A stretch of 15,985 nucleotides of DNA, from assembly GCA_965658375.1 (NCBI GenBank), contig CBFHSD010000049.1, positions 1 to 15,985 of the forward strand, given 5' to 3'. The DNA is from CBFHSD01 sp965658375 (GTDB lineage Bacteria > Bacteroidota > Bacteroidia > Flavobacteriales_G > Salibacteraceae). The position numbers were made by a program, and so were the translations under genes. Position 1 is the first letter of the stretch, and each line of letters starts with the position of its first letter. Below are positions 7,414 through 15,654 of the stretch, piece after piece. The notes under the pieces are model-generated. The model ran no database searches. It saw only the letters and a list, made by a program, of their open reading frames with translations, and was not told the DNA's origin.

Positions 7414-8511
7414 ATGAAGCTTTCTAGACATAGAATTATCGGAATCGTACTTTTTATCGCAATTATATTATTGCTCTATTTCGTAAAAGAGTTAGTGGTC
7501 TACTTTCTGGTATCTATGATTCTAACATTGGTTTTAAGGCCAGTGGTCAACCGCTTAAAAAAAATAAAAATTAAGAATTGGCATGTACCCAATTGGCTGG
7601 CAGCTTTAGCGGCTATGGTTATTATGTTTACCTTCTTTATTCAGCTTTTCCGTTTGTTTTTACCCCTCATTGCCGATGAAATACAGATATTAAAAGCGGT
7701 AGATATAGAAGAGCAATACCAAGTCCTTCAAGGCCCTTTAAAAGCCATTAACGAATTTTTAAATACAAACGATATTCAATTTGAAAAAGGAATGTCGAAT
7801 GATGAGTATATCAGAAATCAAATCATTTCAATTTTCGATGTCAGTAAGGTTACAGCATTATTCTCCTCTATAGTTACTGGCTTGGGTAATTTTGTGTATT
7901 CAACTTTTGTAATCAGCTTCATCACCTTCTTTTTACTCAAAGACAATTACATTTTAGAGAATTCAATAGATGCACTAGTCCCAGATGCCTATCTAGAAAA
8001 AATTAAAAAAATTGCCAGAAGCGCCAACAAAACACTGAGCAGGTATTTTATAGGTCTTCTCATTCAGGTGACGCTTATTACCACATGCAACTCTATAGGC
8101 TTAAGTGTTCTAGGGGTTCACAATGCATTGGTAATTGCTTTGTTTACGGGTTTAATTAATGTCATTCCTTACATCGGTCCTCTCATCGGCTCGTCTTTTG
8201 GATTGTTGATCATTATGACAACCAGCCTTGATTTGCCACCTGATGATTTTATGAGCTTAGGTCTATACACATGTGTGGTTTTTGGGATCACTCAAGTATT
8301 GGATAACTTTGTTTTTCAACCAATTATTTTCGGAAAAAGCATCAATGCTCATCCATTAGAAATCTTCATTGTGATTATGATTGGTGCATCTCTAGGAGGC
8401 ATTACAGGAATGATCATAGCGGTTCCCACCTTTTCTTTTGTAAGAATTGTGGCCCATGAGTTTCTTGGTGAATTCAAATGGATTCAGACAATGACTAGAA
8501 ACGTAGAATAA
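7414..8511 (+). CDS. AI-2E family transporter (PerM/YdiK-like membrane protein)
   Basis: The 365-residue protein has the family layout. Two N-terminal hydrophobic segments (about 8-35 and 63-90) are followed by a soluble segment (about 90-150), then a helix near 160-185, a basic amphipathic stretch (IKKIARSANKTLSRYFIG), and a cluster of helices to the end. The signature NVIPYIGPLIG lies at about residues 249-259, and GGITGMIIAVP near the C-terminus is also typical. The family includes TqsA, reported to affect autoinducer-2 transport, and proteins linked to Na+/H+ exchange. Signalling function should not be assumed, and the transported substrate here is unknown. The gene follows the hydrolase by 9 nt. 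The next gene has its own likely promoter. Confidence 0.85.
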   Translation: MKLSRHRIIGIVLFIAIILLLYFVKELVVYFLVSMILTLVLRPVVNRLKKIKIKNWHVPNWLAALAAMVIMFTFFIQLFRLFLPLIADEIQILKAVDIEEQYQVLQGPLKAINEFLNTNDIQFEKGMSNDEYIRNQIISIFDVSKVTALFSSIVTGLGNFVYSTFVISFITFFLLKDNYILENSIDALVPDAYLEKIKKIARSANKTLSRYFIGLLIQVTLITTCNSIGLSVLGVHNALVIALFTGLINVIPYIGPLIGSSFGLLIIMTTSLDLPPDDFMSLGLYTCVVFGITQVLDNFVFQPIIFGKSINAHPLEIFIVIMIGASLGGITGMIIAVPTFSFVRIVAHEFLGEFKWIQTMTRNVE

Positions 8512-8537
8512 GAACTTGAATCTTTCAGGTCAATCAC

Positions 8538-8568
8538 TTTCGCTTTCTCATTTTTGCGGTTAATTTCG
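8538..8568 (+). promoter_or_regulatory. Probable promoter of rocD
   Basis: TTTC at 8538-8541 and TAATTTCG at 8561-8568 are 19 nt apart and each differs from the TTTG / TAnnTTTG consensus by one base. The ATG of rocD lies 20 nt after the -7 element. The spacing equals that of the rpsA promoter. The gap after the AI-2E gene (77 nt) fits a separate transcription unit. Confidence 0.45.
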
Positions 8569-8588
8569 CCCATCTAAAATTTCAAGAT

Positions 8589-9875
8589 ATGTCAAGTCAA
8601 ACTACACAATTGTCATCAGAAAATCTCATTGCTCTAGAGGATAAGTATGGAGCACATAATTACCATCCGCTTCCTGTGGTATTGGCAAAAGGAGAAGGTG
8701 TATTTGTGTGGGATGTTGAAGGCAAAAAGTATTATGATTTTTTGAGTGCTTATTCAGCAGTAAATCAAGGACATTGTCACCCTAGAATTGTAGGAGCAAT
8801 GGTAGAACAAGCTCAAAAGTTAACGCTTACATCTAGAGCATTTCATAATGATGCACTAGGACCCTACGAAGAGTTTGTATCTGATTATTTCGGTTACGAT
8901 AAAATTCTTCCGATGAATACGGGAGCAGAAGCAGTTGAAACTGCAATAAAGATTGCACGTAAGTGGGCCTACGAAAAGAAGGGTTTACCAGAGAATCAAG
9001 CTAAAATCATTGTTGCTGAGAATAATTTTCATGGAAGAACAACAACTATAGTCTCGTTCTCAAACGATGAAGTTGCAAGAAAGAATTTCGGACCGTATAC
9101 TGGCGGATTTGAAATGGTTGAATACAATAACCTAGAAGCATTGGAAAATGCGCTGACTGATAAAAACGTAGCAGCATTTTTAGTGGAACCCATCCAAGGA
9201 GAAGCAGGTGTGTATATGCCATCGGATAATTACATCAAGAAAGCAGCGGCAATGTGTAAAGAAGCTGGTGTTTTGTTTATAGCAGATGAGGTTCAAACAG
9301 GAATTGCACGTACTGGGTCGCTCTTGGCAGTTTGTGGCAATTGTACATGCGAGAACCACTGTGAGAGGCAAGAGGCAACATATGTTCGTCCTGATATGGT
9401 GGTTTTAGGTAAAGCGATTTCTGGAGGTGTGTATCCAGTTTCTGCAGTTTTGGCAGATGATGAAGTGATGATGGTCATTAAGCCTGGCCAACATGGTTCT
9501 ACATTTGGCGGGAACCCTGTTGCAGCCCGCGTAGCTATGGAAGCACTTTCTGTAATAAGCGATGAGCAATTGGCATTGAATGCTAGAAAATTAGGTGAAT
9601 TGTTCAGGTCAGAATTATCTGCTTTTGCTGAAAGCAATGACTTAGTAAACCTAGTAAGAGGAAAAGGCTTATTGAACGCTATAGTCATCAATGATTCAGA
9701 AGATTCTTCTACCGCTTGGGATATTTGCATGAAATTGGCAGAAAACGGATTATTGGCGAAACCAACTCATGGTAACATCATTCGTTTTGCACCTCCATTG
9801 GTAATGAATAAAGAACAATTGATGGATTGCATTTCAATCATTAAGAAGACAATTACTGAGTTTCAAAAAAACTAG
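8589..9875 (+). CDS. rocD: Ornithine aminotransferase (ornithine-oxo-acid transaminase)
   Basis: RocD transfers the delta-amino group of ornithine to 2-oxoglutarate, giving glutamate semialdehyde and linking arginine/ornithine breakdown to proline and glutamate. It is a cytoplasmic PLP enzyme of class III. The 428-residue sequence shows YDFLSAYSAVNQGHCHP near the N-terminus, NTGAEAVETAIK for phosphate binding, NNFHGRTTT, EPIQGEAGV, DEVQTGIARTG with the cofactor-binding D233, and LGKAISGG with the PLP lysine K275. Unlike typical OATs, about 13 extra residues sit between LLAV and RPD. They hold four cysteines, C249, C252, C254 and C258 (CxxCxCxxxC), possibly a metal or redox site. No Shine-Dalgarno is visible. 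The stop codon shares the palindrome CTAG with the stop of the convergent lipoprotein gene. Confidence 0.95.
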   Translation: MSSQTTQLSSENLIALEDKYGAHNYHPLPVVLAKGEGVFVWDVEGKKYYDFLSAYSAVNQGHCHPRIVGAMVEQAQKLTLTSRAFHNDALGPYEEFVSDYFGYDKILPMNTGAEAVETAIKIARKWAYEKKGLPENQAKIIVAENNFHGRTTTIVSFSNDEVARKNFGPYTGGFEMVEYNNLEALENALTDKNVAAFLVEPIQGEAGVYMPSDNYIKKAAAMCKEAGVLFIADEVQTGIARTGSLLAVCGNCTCENHCERQEATYVRPDMVVLGKAISGGVYPVSAVLADDEVMMVIKPGQHGSTFGGNPVAARVAMEALSVISDEQLALNARKLGELFRSELSAFAESNDLVNLVRGKGLLNAIVINDSEDSSTAWDICMKLAENGLLAKPTHGNIIRFAPPLVMNKEQLMDCISIIKKTITEFQKN

Positions 9876-10615
9876 AACTCAATATATTCTTTCCAAAGGG
9901 CAAGGCCATTTTGGTCTATGGCCCAAATGAAAAATTTGTAGTCTTGATCAGAGATCAGGGCTGGGTTCTCATAAATGGGGTTAATCTCATATTCGGCTTC
10001 TCTAAAGTCATAGAAGCGGAATGAGCTGCTTCTATTTACGGTACCAGAAATAAGAGCGTTGTCTGTATTAGCAAATACATGAAAGTAGGCTTGCACCTGC
10101 TCAACATCGTTTTCCCATTCAAATTCTGGAAACTCAGGATTGTCATCACTTAGTCTAACATATCCAGTGGACTTGGTGCTTTTGTTTTGTTCTAGGCTCA
10201 CAATGTTGGAAATGAAAACAGAATCTCCCCATTCATAAGCCACAAAAAAATGTCCTTCCAATTGGTTCAGTTCAAAGTAGGGGTAAAAGCGATGGGCTTC
10301 GTGCATAGGGGCGTTGAACCAAGTAGCCTCTAGCATGTCGTTGGTGTCATTGCTTAAATCACTCAGTTGAAAAAGGCGTGCATTATCGTAAGCCAATTGG
10401 GAGATAAAATGGATTTGAGTGCGTGCTTCATTGTTTCTCACCCTATTGGAATCCACATCAGCAAAAGCACGTAAAGAATCTCCAAACCACTGGTATGGCT
10501 TTTCTCCAATAAACTGAGAAAGTGTGGGGTTGTCAGTGACTTCAATCTCAGTTTTTGAGCATCCCGAAAACAGGAGTGAGAGGCTAAGAACGGCTATGAA
10601 AACAAGCTTTTGCAT
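9872..10615 (-). CDS. Uncharacterised lipoprotein paired with the TonB-dependent receptor
   Basis: I do not recognise a named family. The 247-residue product starts with a lipoprotein signal peptide (MQKLVFIAVLSLSLLFSGC) whose lipobox is LFSGC, with C19 as the lipidated residue; Phe at -3 is uncommon but tolerated. The residues after the cysteine (SKTE) are hydrophilic and partly acidic, weakly like the surface-export signals described for Bacteroidota lipoproteins. The mature part is rich in aromatic and acidic residues with alternating patterns, suggesting a beta-rich fold, with no catalytic motif that I can see. It begins 1 nt after the receptor gene, so it is probably co-translated and may be the receptor's surface-exposed partner. 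Its position is like that of SusD or DUF4249 partners, but I see no clear similarity to either. Confidence 0.75.
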   Translation of the reverse strand: MQKLVFIAVLSLSLLFSGCSKTEIEVTDNPTLSQFIGEKPYQWFGDSLRAFADVDSNRVRNNEARTQIHFISQLAYDNARLFQLSDLSNDTNDMLEATWFNAPMHEAHRFYPYFELNQLEGHFFVAYEWGDSVFISNIVSLEQNKSTKSTGYVRLSDDNPEFPEFEWENDVEQVQAYFHVFANTDNALISGTVNRSSSFRFYDFREAEYEINPIYENPALISDQDYKFFIWAIDQNGLALWKEYIEF

Positions 10616-10616
10616 A

Positions 10617-13124
10617 TTAGAATTCTACACGCAATTTAAGGTTTACTTGTCTACCTGTTAAATAATTTGGAACACCGTACTGAACATCATTGATGTCTCT
10701 TACCCAAGTGTAACTAATAGTGTTGTTGATTTGCAATAAGTTGAACACCTCTAGGCTTAACCATGAATTATTAATGCCTTTCCATACTCCTTGAGAGAAA
10801 CGTGCTTTTCTTTTCGCATCATTCGGATAGCGCACAAGTTGCTTCATTAGGCCTAAATCTACCCTTCTGTAGGCAGGCATGCGCAATACGTCTTTATACC
10901 TGTCAAAACTTGGAGGACCCGTAGGTAAGCCAGTACTGAACATAATGGTTACGTTCATTTTAAATGTTGGGTTGTTTGGCAAGTAATCTTGAAAGAATAA
11001 GGCAAAGTTTACTCTTTGGTCTGTTGGTCTTGGAATGTATCCTGGCTCAAAATAAGCACTGTCAGCAACGGGTCTAAAAGGGTTTGTTTTTGTGGTGATG
11101 TCACCATTGGCATCGTAGTATTCGTAATAAAAATCATCCTCAAGGTCTTCTTCCGTTTTCATCAAAGAAAGGCTTACCCAAGATTCAACTCCTTTCACAA
11201 ACTCACCGTTTAATTTAAAATCCCAACCGGCTGCATATCCGTTGGCGTTATTATCGGCATAATAGCGGATACGTACATTGTCAATTTCGTAAGGGTTAAG
11301 GTTTTTCAGTTGTTTGTAATATGCTTCTGTAGATAGTTTAAATGGTCTTCCCCACATTTGTAGAATATAGTCGAATCCTAAAACGTAATGGATGGAAGTT
11401 TGTGCTAATACTTCTGGATTTAATAAGCCATTCGGAGCCCTTAACTCTCGGTAAAACGGAGGCTGTTGGTAATATCCCCAACTGGCTCTAAAAGACATAT
11501 CTCTATTCCAATTCGGCTGAAAAGAAACACTGGCTCTTGGACTAACCGTTAGTTGACCATTAAAATCGTAATAGTGTGCCCTAATTCCCGTGTTTAAGCT
11601 TATAGAACTCGTGTCTTTGGTTTCAAATTCAGTTCTGTATTGAATATACCCTTGTGTTCTAAACGTGTTTAGTTCGTTCTTGGCCTTAACAACATAGTCA
11701 AGGTATATATTATCAGAGGGAGCGGTTGGAATGCTGTAACCGGCTGAGTCAATCAATTCCCATTCACTCAATTCATCATAGATGATTTCAAACTGCTGTT
11801 TTACTCCCCAATCAATAATGCTTTTCTCTTTGTAGTGTGTAGCTTTTACTTCGTAAGCATGGGTAAAAATATCGAGGTAATTTCTCGCATGTTCAATAAA
11901 TCCTCCAACACCTCTATTGAAAGCTACATCTCCAAACTCTTCAGAGCCTAAGTCTTTATTGAGCTCATCCAAGCTGTAAGCGCCTTCTACGTCATATGTT
12001 TCATTTTCATCGCTTTTCATCGCAGAAGCAATGAATCTTATTCGGGTATCTTCGTTTGGAAGGTACACTGCTCTGAAAGATCCAAGACCTGTTTGAAAGC
12101 GATTTACTTCTTGCCCATTAAAGAAAATGGTTAAGCGCAATGCTTCAGATACGCTGCCGAAATCTGTAGTTCTGTTTTCTGGAATAAATACGTAATCGTT
12201 TCTAGAAAAAGAGCCTAAAAAATCCAACTCTAACTGGTCGCTTACATCGTAGGTAAAATAACCTTGATAATCCAGAAAGGCAGGAGCATAGTCACCTTGT
12301 ACATCTAAGCTGTTGAGTAAATATTGGTTTGTTCTATAACGGAAACCATGAATTTGAGTAAAGCGCAAGCTTTCCGAAGCATCTCCTATGTAGATTGAGG
12401 ACCCTAATAAACTTGCTTCAACAGCCCCGCTTATGTCTTCGTCAGGTTTTTCATATTCCACATCGAGCACGCTAGACATTTTATCTCCATACTTTGAGGC
12501 AAAGCCACCAGATGAAAAAGTAACAGATTCAACCATGTCTGGGTTGATAATACTTAAACCCTCTTGTTGTCCGCTGCGAACTAAAAATGGACGGTATACT
12601 TCAACATCGTTGATGTACACCAAGTTCTCGTCAAAATTCCCTCCTCTTACGTTGTATTGCGAACTCATTTCGTTGGTAGATGATACGCCTAGACCTTCGA
12701 AAACGAGCACTTTTTCTAGCGTCCCGTTACCCCCAGGTAAAGATGTTAGCACTTTCGGGTCAATCTTGATTTGCATATCGCGCTCTATGGGTTCGCCATA
12801 AATATCTATGGGGCCAAGTTCTTGTGCTCGCGCAGTAAGTTTGAAGTTTTGAGTCAGGTTCTCCTCAGGAGTAAGTGTGATGGTTTTGTAAACCGTATCA
12901 AAATTAATATGGGTAATGGCAAGTTTGTAAGTTTGATTTGCGTTTAACTCCAGTTCATACGCTCCGTTCACACTTGTTTTTGCCTTGAGTTGATTGCCAA
13001 TAAAGATGTGAGCATCAATGACAGGAATTTTTTTCTCATCTATGATAACTCCAGAAACAGTAGCCTTTTGGGCCATCACTAGAAGTGGAATAAAGGAAAA
13101 ATAGAAAAGCAAAAACTTTTTCAT
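10617..13124 (-). CDS. TonB-dependent outer-membrane receptor with carboxypeptidase-regulatory-like N-terminal domain
   Basis: The 835-residue protein has a signal peptide (MKKFLLFYFSFIPLLVMAQ) and a carboxypeptidase-regulatory-like (CarboxypepD_reg-like) domain at about 20-105 (VSGVIIDEKKIPVIDAHIFI). A TonB plug follows at about 120-225 (YNVRGGNFDENLVYINDVEV, then MVESVTFSSGGFASKYGDKM), and the rest is a long beta barrel ending in a terminal Phe (LKLRVEF), as expected for BamA-dependent insertion. Such receptors import large or scarce substrates across the outer membrane using TonB energy; the substrate is not readable. The barrel lacks the hallmarks of SusC that I would expect for a glycan system. 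I chose the ATG at 13124 over an upstream in-frame TTG at 13136, because the signal peptide begins there and the TTG falls inside the -7 element. The lipoprotein gene follows by 1 nt. Confidence 0.92.
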   Translation of the reverse strand: MKKFLLFYFSFIPLLVMAQKATVSGVIIDEKKIPVIDAHIFIGNQLKAKTSVNGAYELELNANQTYKLAITHINFDTVYKTITLTPEENLTQNFKLTARAQELGPIDIYGEPIERDMQIKIDPKVLTSLPGGNGTLEKVLVFEGLGVSSTNEMSSQYNVRGGNFDENLVYINDVEVYRPFLVRSGQQEGLSIINPDMVESVTFSSGGFASKYGDKMSSVLDVEYEKPDEDISGAVEASLLGSSIYIGDASESLRFTQIHGFRYRTNQYLLNSLDVQGDYAPAFLDYQGYFTYDVSDQLELDFLGSFSRNDYVFIPENRTTDFGSVSEALRLTIFFNGQEVNRFQTGLGSFRAVYLPNEDTRIRFIASAMKSDENETYDVEGAYSLDELNKDLGSEEFGDVAFNRGVGGFIEHARNYLDIFTHAYEVKATHYKEKSIIDWGVKQQFEIIYDELSEWELIDSAGYSIPTAPSDNIYLDYVVKAKNELNTFRTQGYIQYRTEFETKDTSSISLNTGIRAHYYDFNGQLTVSPRASVSFQPNWNRDMSFRASWGYYQQPPFYRELRAPNGLLNPEVLAQTSIHYVLGFDYILQMWGRPFKLSTEAYYKQLKNLNPYEIDNVRIRYYADNNANGYAAGWDFKLNGEFVKGVESWVSLSLMKTEEDLEDDFYYEYYDANGDITTKTNPFRPVADSAYFEPGYIPRPTDQRVNFALFFQDYLPNNPTFKMNVTIMFSTGLPTGPPSFDRYKDVLRMPAYRRVDLGLMKQLVRYPNDAKRKARFSQGVWKGINNSWLSLEVFNLLQINNTISYTWVRDINDVQYGVPNYLTGRQVNLKLRVEF

Positions 13125-13133
13125 GCAGTTGGC

Positions 13134-13164
13134 CAAATGTAAGACTTGACAATGGGTTTCAAAA
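13134..13164 (-). promoter_or_regulatory. Promoter of the TonB-dependent receptor gene
   Basis: On the minus strand TTTTG (13164-13160) and TACATTTG (13141-13134) match the Bacteroidota consensus with 18 nt between them. The G of the -7 element is only 9 nt from the ATG, so the predicted leader is about 4-6 nt and the message would be nearly leaderless. Confidence 0.65.
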
Positions 13165-13210
13165 CACCTCTAAGAACGGAATTCGTGAGGCTTTCGTATG
13201 AAGAATGGTC

Positions 13211-13843
13211 TTACTTTTTTTTGTAGGCTCCTTTTTTCCAGCTATCAATAAATTGGGCCCAAGCCATGGGGTTCATCAAATTGTTAACCGGATACTGGCC
13301 AGTGTAATACAACTGGCTTTGTTGTAATTGCATCTGCATACGGTAATTTACACTTCCGCTTTGGCTAATAGCCTCATCTAGGTAGTAGGCATTGCTTTTA
13401 CTTGCTCTGTTTACATTTTGTTGCGCTCTGAGCCAATCGTCTTCACCAATTTGTAAATTTATAAAAGCGTCAGCAAATTCTTCCTTACTCGGCCATGGGT
13501 AAACCACTACTTCTTTCAATTCAATGGTATCCATATTCATTAATTGAATGAGGGAGTAACGCGCATTAGACAAGGTGTCTGGCACTACATAATAAGAATC
13601 GTGATAACCAATGCTAGAGAATAAAAGGGTATCTCCTTTTTCAACTACAAATGAGAAAAAGCCGGAATAATCGGCAATAGTGCCTCTACTGGTACTGCTA
13701 ATAATAACGGAAGTGAAAGGGATGGGTGAAAGACTATCTGCATCTAAAACTACTCCAGATAACTGAACCAATTGACGCTCTTTTTTTTGCTGCGCAAAAG
13801 CGATTACGGGGACAAATAGAATTAGAAAAACGAAAGCTCTCAT
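13211..13843 (-). CDS. Exported carboxypeptidase-regulatory-like domain protein
   Basis: The 210-residue product has a signal peptide (MRAFVFLILFVPVIAFAQ) and a carboxypeptidase-regulatory-like beta-sandwich at about 27-110 (LSGVVLDADSLSPIPFTSVI, then ADYSGFFSFVVEKGDTLLFS and GY). This domain usually sits at the N-terminus of TonB receptors; here it stands alone, without plug or barrel. The segment ELKEVVVYPWPSKEEFADAF at about 113-132 is followed by a Gln/Asn-rich C-terminal region that has no motif known to me, ending in a Lys-rich tail. Function is unknown; a periplasmic or outer-membrane accessory role is inferred from export. It starts 13 nt after the M23 peptidase gene and is probably co-transcribed with it. 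An 86-nt gap with a separate promoter divides it from the receptor gene. Confidence 0.85.
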   Translation of the reverse strand: MRAFVFLILFVPVIAFAQQKKERQLVQLSGVVLDADSLSPIPFTSVIISSTSRGTIADYSGFFSFVVEKGDTLLFSSIGYHDSYYVVPDTLSNARYSLIQLMNMDTIELKEVVVYPWPSKEEFADAFINLQIGEDDWLRAQQNVNRASKSNAYYLDEAISQSGSVNYRMQMQLQQSQLYYTGQYPVNNLMNPMAWAQFIDSWKKGAYKKK

Positions 13844-13856
13844 AGTGTGATTCGAC

Positions 13857-15563
13857 TTAAGGTTTCAAATTAAAGGATTTCCGCCTTTCATTACCAACTG
13901 CATCTCTGACAATAATTGTTAATTCCGTGGCGTTTAAATTCATTCTTTTCTCATTTGGGATGAGCACAGCCAGACCAGTTTTTTTATCAAAATCTAACAA
14001 GGCCCAAGTTTCATTTAAATACGCCTCATAGGTGCCAATACCAGAATGTTCATCCTTCAACTTAAAGATTAAACTGTCTTGCTTCAAACTTGTTGTTGAA
14101 CCTTGAAAGTTTATCTGCTGTATAGAAGGTAAAACGGTGTCCAATAATCCCACATAGGGTCCCATGCTTCGTGTTTTAAAGGTCACTTGTCCATTTTGAG
14201 TTTTACCACCTTCTGGAGCTATAATCTTCAACTTCTCATTCAAAGATGCTCCGTAAACTTTAGATTGAAGTTCAGGCTCCAAGTGCTGCACATCTAGGGT
14301 AACGCTCATGTAACGGTGCAAGCCAGTGTAGAGCGAACCGATGTGGTAAATGGGTGTGGCCGCGTTTGTTATGCTTCGTTTGTCTATTTCAAACTGAATG
14401 CATTCATTTTTGTAGAAACTGTTTTTTGGAATAAAAACGGTAATTCCGCTATCAGAGATGACATTCTCTTGATCATATTTCCATTGATGAATACATTCAT
14501 GCTTTTCTGTAGAAGGTGACACGGTATCCACAGCGATATCAAATGCTATGGTTGATCTATTTCCATATGCATCCTTTACCTCATACCTCAATTCATGTCC
14601 GTAATCAGAGAAGAATACTTTACCGTTTAGTTGAATGTTTTGGTAGATAGAAAGGTTGTTGTGAGGATCAAGAAAACTTTTTTGAATTCTCTTTCTGTTC
14701 TTTTTCCATTGGTAAAAATCAACATGAGCGTTAATGAAGCGTGTTTCGTCAAACGGGATAGCTTGCATCTCATGTTTATAATGCGATTGCTCATCTACAA
14801 ATAATTCAATGCTATACGCACCACACCGGTTATTGCTTCCATTAAGTTTGTCAATAGCCTCTATACCAAAGCTCACTACACCTCTTGCTTGCAGTTTTTG
14901 TGGTAAAATATATTTGCCGTTTTTGTACTGAGCGTTTACAAGCAATGTGTCCGCTTTTCCATTGATTAAAGTAGTGTCGTTCATAGGGTAAAGAGCCACT
15001 CTTTTAATCTCTGGCTTTCGTGTGTCCCTTATATCAAGGTTAAACAACAAAGGATTTACAGGAGTACTGTCTTTTGTTCTCCGTATCTCAAAATGAAGAT
15101 GTGGACCTCCAGAACCTCCTGTATTTCCGGATAAGGCAATTACATCTCCTTTGTTCACCTGAAGGTCATTAGGCTTGGGGTAAGCACTGGTTGTGAAGGC
15201 TTTTTTACTGTATTGGGCGTTTTGAATGTATGTTTCAATTTGATCTCCAAAAGTTCTTAAGTGAGCATACACTGTAGTGTAGCCATTGGGGTGGGTGATG
15301 TAAATGGCCTTCCCGTATCCGTATAGTGAGACATTTATTCTGCTAATAAAACCAGATTCTGCAGCTACAATTTCTACCCCTTCTTTTTGCTGTGTTTTAA
15401 TATCAATGCCCGCATGAAAATGCCCGCCTCTTATTTCACCGAAGTTTCCTGACAAATACATAGGAATATTCATAGGAGCCTGGAAAGAGTTGAGGCCTAA
15501 ATCTTGGCTTTTGCTCACAAATGAGAACAAAAGCGTAAATAGGATAAGGATACTTCTTTTCAT
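13857..15563 (-). CDS. M23 family metallopeptidase (LytM-type), exported
   Basis: The 568-residue protein has a signal peptide (about 1-19) and an N-terminal LytM/M23 zinc peptidase domain at about 30-165. The metal and catalytic residues are complete: H50 and D54 in HAGID, H101 in YAHL, and the HLHFE motif with H155 and H157. It is therefore probably an active peptidoglycan endopeptidase in the periplasm, rather than a degenerate EnvC/NlpD-like activator. Between YAHL and the HxH motif is an insertion of about 20 residues beyond the minimal M23 fold. The C-terminal 400 residues are beta-rich, with repeated Ig-like features (VSFGIEAIDKLNGSNN, YEVKDAYGNRS, LTIIVRDAVGNERR), and may bind a partner or the cell wall. 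The ATG at 15563 is preceded by a promoter with a very short leader. The small carboxypeptidase-regulatory-like gene follows by 13 nt. Confidence 0.92.
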   Translation of the reverse strand: MKRSILILFTLLFSFVSKSQDLGLNSFQAPMNIPMYLSGNFGEIRGGHFHAGIDIKTQQKEGVEIVAAESGFISRINVSLYGYGKAIYITHPNGYTTVYAHLRTFGDQIETYIQNAQYSKKAFTTSAYPKPNDLQVNKGDVIALSGNTGGSGGPHLHFEIRRTKDSTPVNPLLFNLDIRDTRKPEIKRVALYPMNDTTLINGKADTLLVNAQYKNGKYILPQKLQARGVVSFGIEAIDKLNGSNNRCGAYSIELFVDEQSHYKHEMQAIPFDETRFINAHVDFYQWKKNRKRIQKSFLDPHNNLSIYQNIQLNGKVFFSDYGHELRYEVKDAYGNRSTIAFDIAVDTVSPSTEKHECIHQWKYDQENVISDSGITVFIPKNSFYKNECIQFEIDKRSITNAATPIYHIGSLYTGLHRYMSVTLDVQHLEPELQSKVYGASLNEKLKIIAPEGGKTQNGQVTFKTRSMGPYVGLLDTVLPSIQQINFQGSTTSLKQDSLIFKLKDEHSGIGTYEAYLNETWALLDFDKKTGLAVLIPNEKRMNLNATELTIIVRDAVGNERRKSFNLKP

Positions 15564-15571
15564 AATTTGCT

Positions 15572-15604
15572 CAAAGCTAATATTCCATGAGAATGAATGT
15601 GAAA
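15572..15604 (-). promoter_or_regulatory. Promoter of the M23 peptidase gene
   Basis: On the minus strand TAGCTTTG (15579-15572) matches TAnnTTTG exactly, with TTTC (15604-15601) 21 nt upstream as an imperfect -33 element. Only 8 nt separate the -7 element from the ATG, so the leader would be very short. Confidence 0.5.
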
Positions 15605-15654
15605 AGTCATGTGAATTATGTGAACAGGAATGGGTGAATAGTTTTTTGTTTTGC

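Noticed and set aside
7414..8511. Reading the AI-2E family protein as evidence of quorum sensing
   Set aside because: The family is broad and no luxS or autoinducer receptor is seen in the window.
9293..9730. 145-codon minus-strand open frame opposite rocD
   Set aside because: Lies opposite highly conserved PLP-enzyme sequence, with no start context or family features; a shadow frame.
12433..12801. 122-codon plus-strand open frame opposite the TonB receptor plug region
   Set aside because: Ser/Pro/Thr-rich translation without domain features, fully antisense to a conserved plug domain; a shadow frame.
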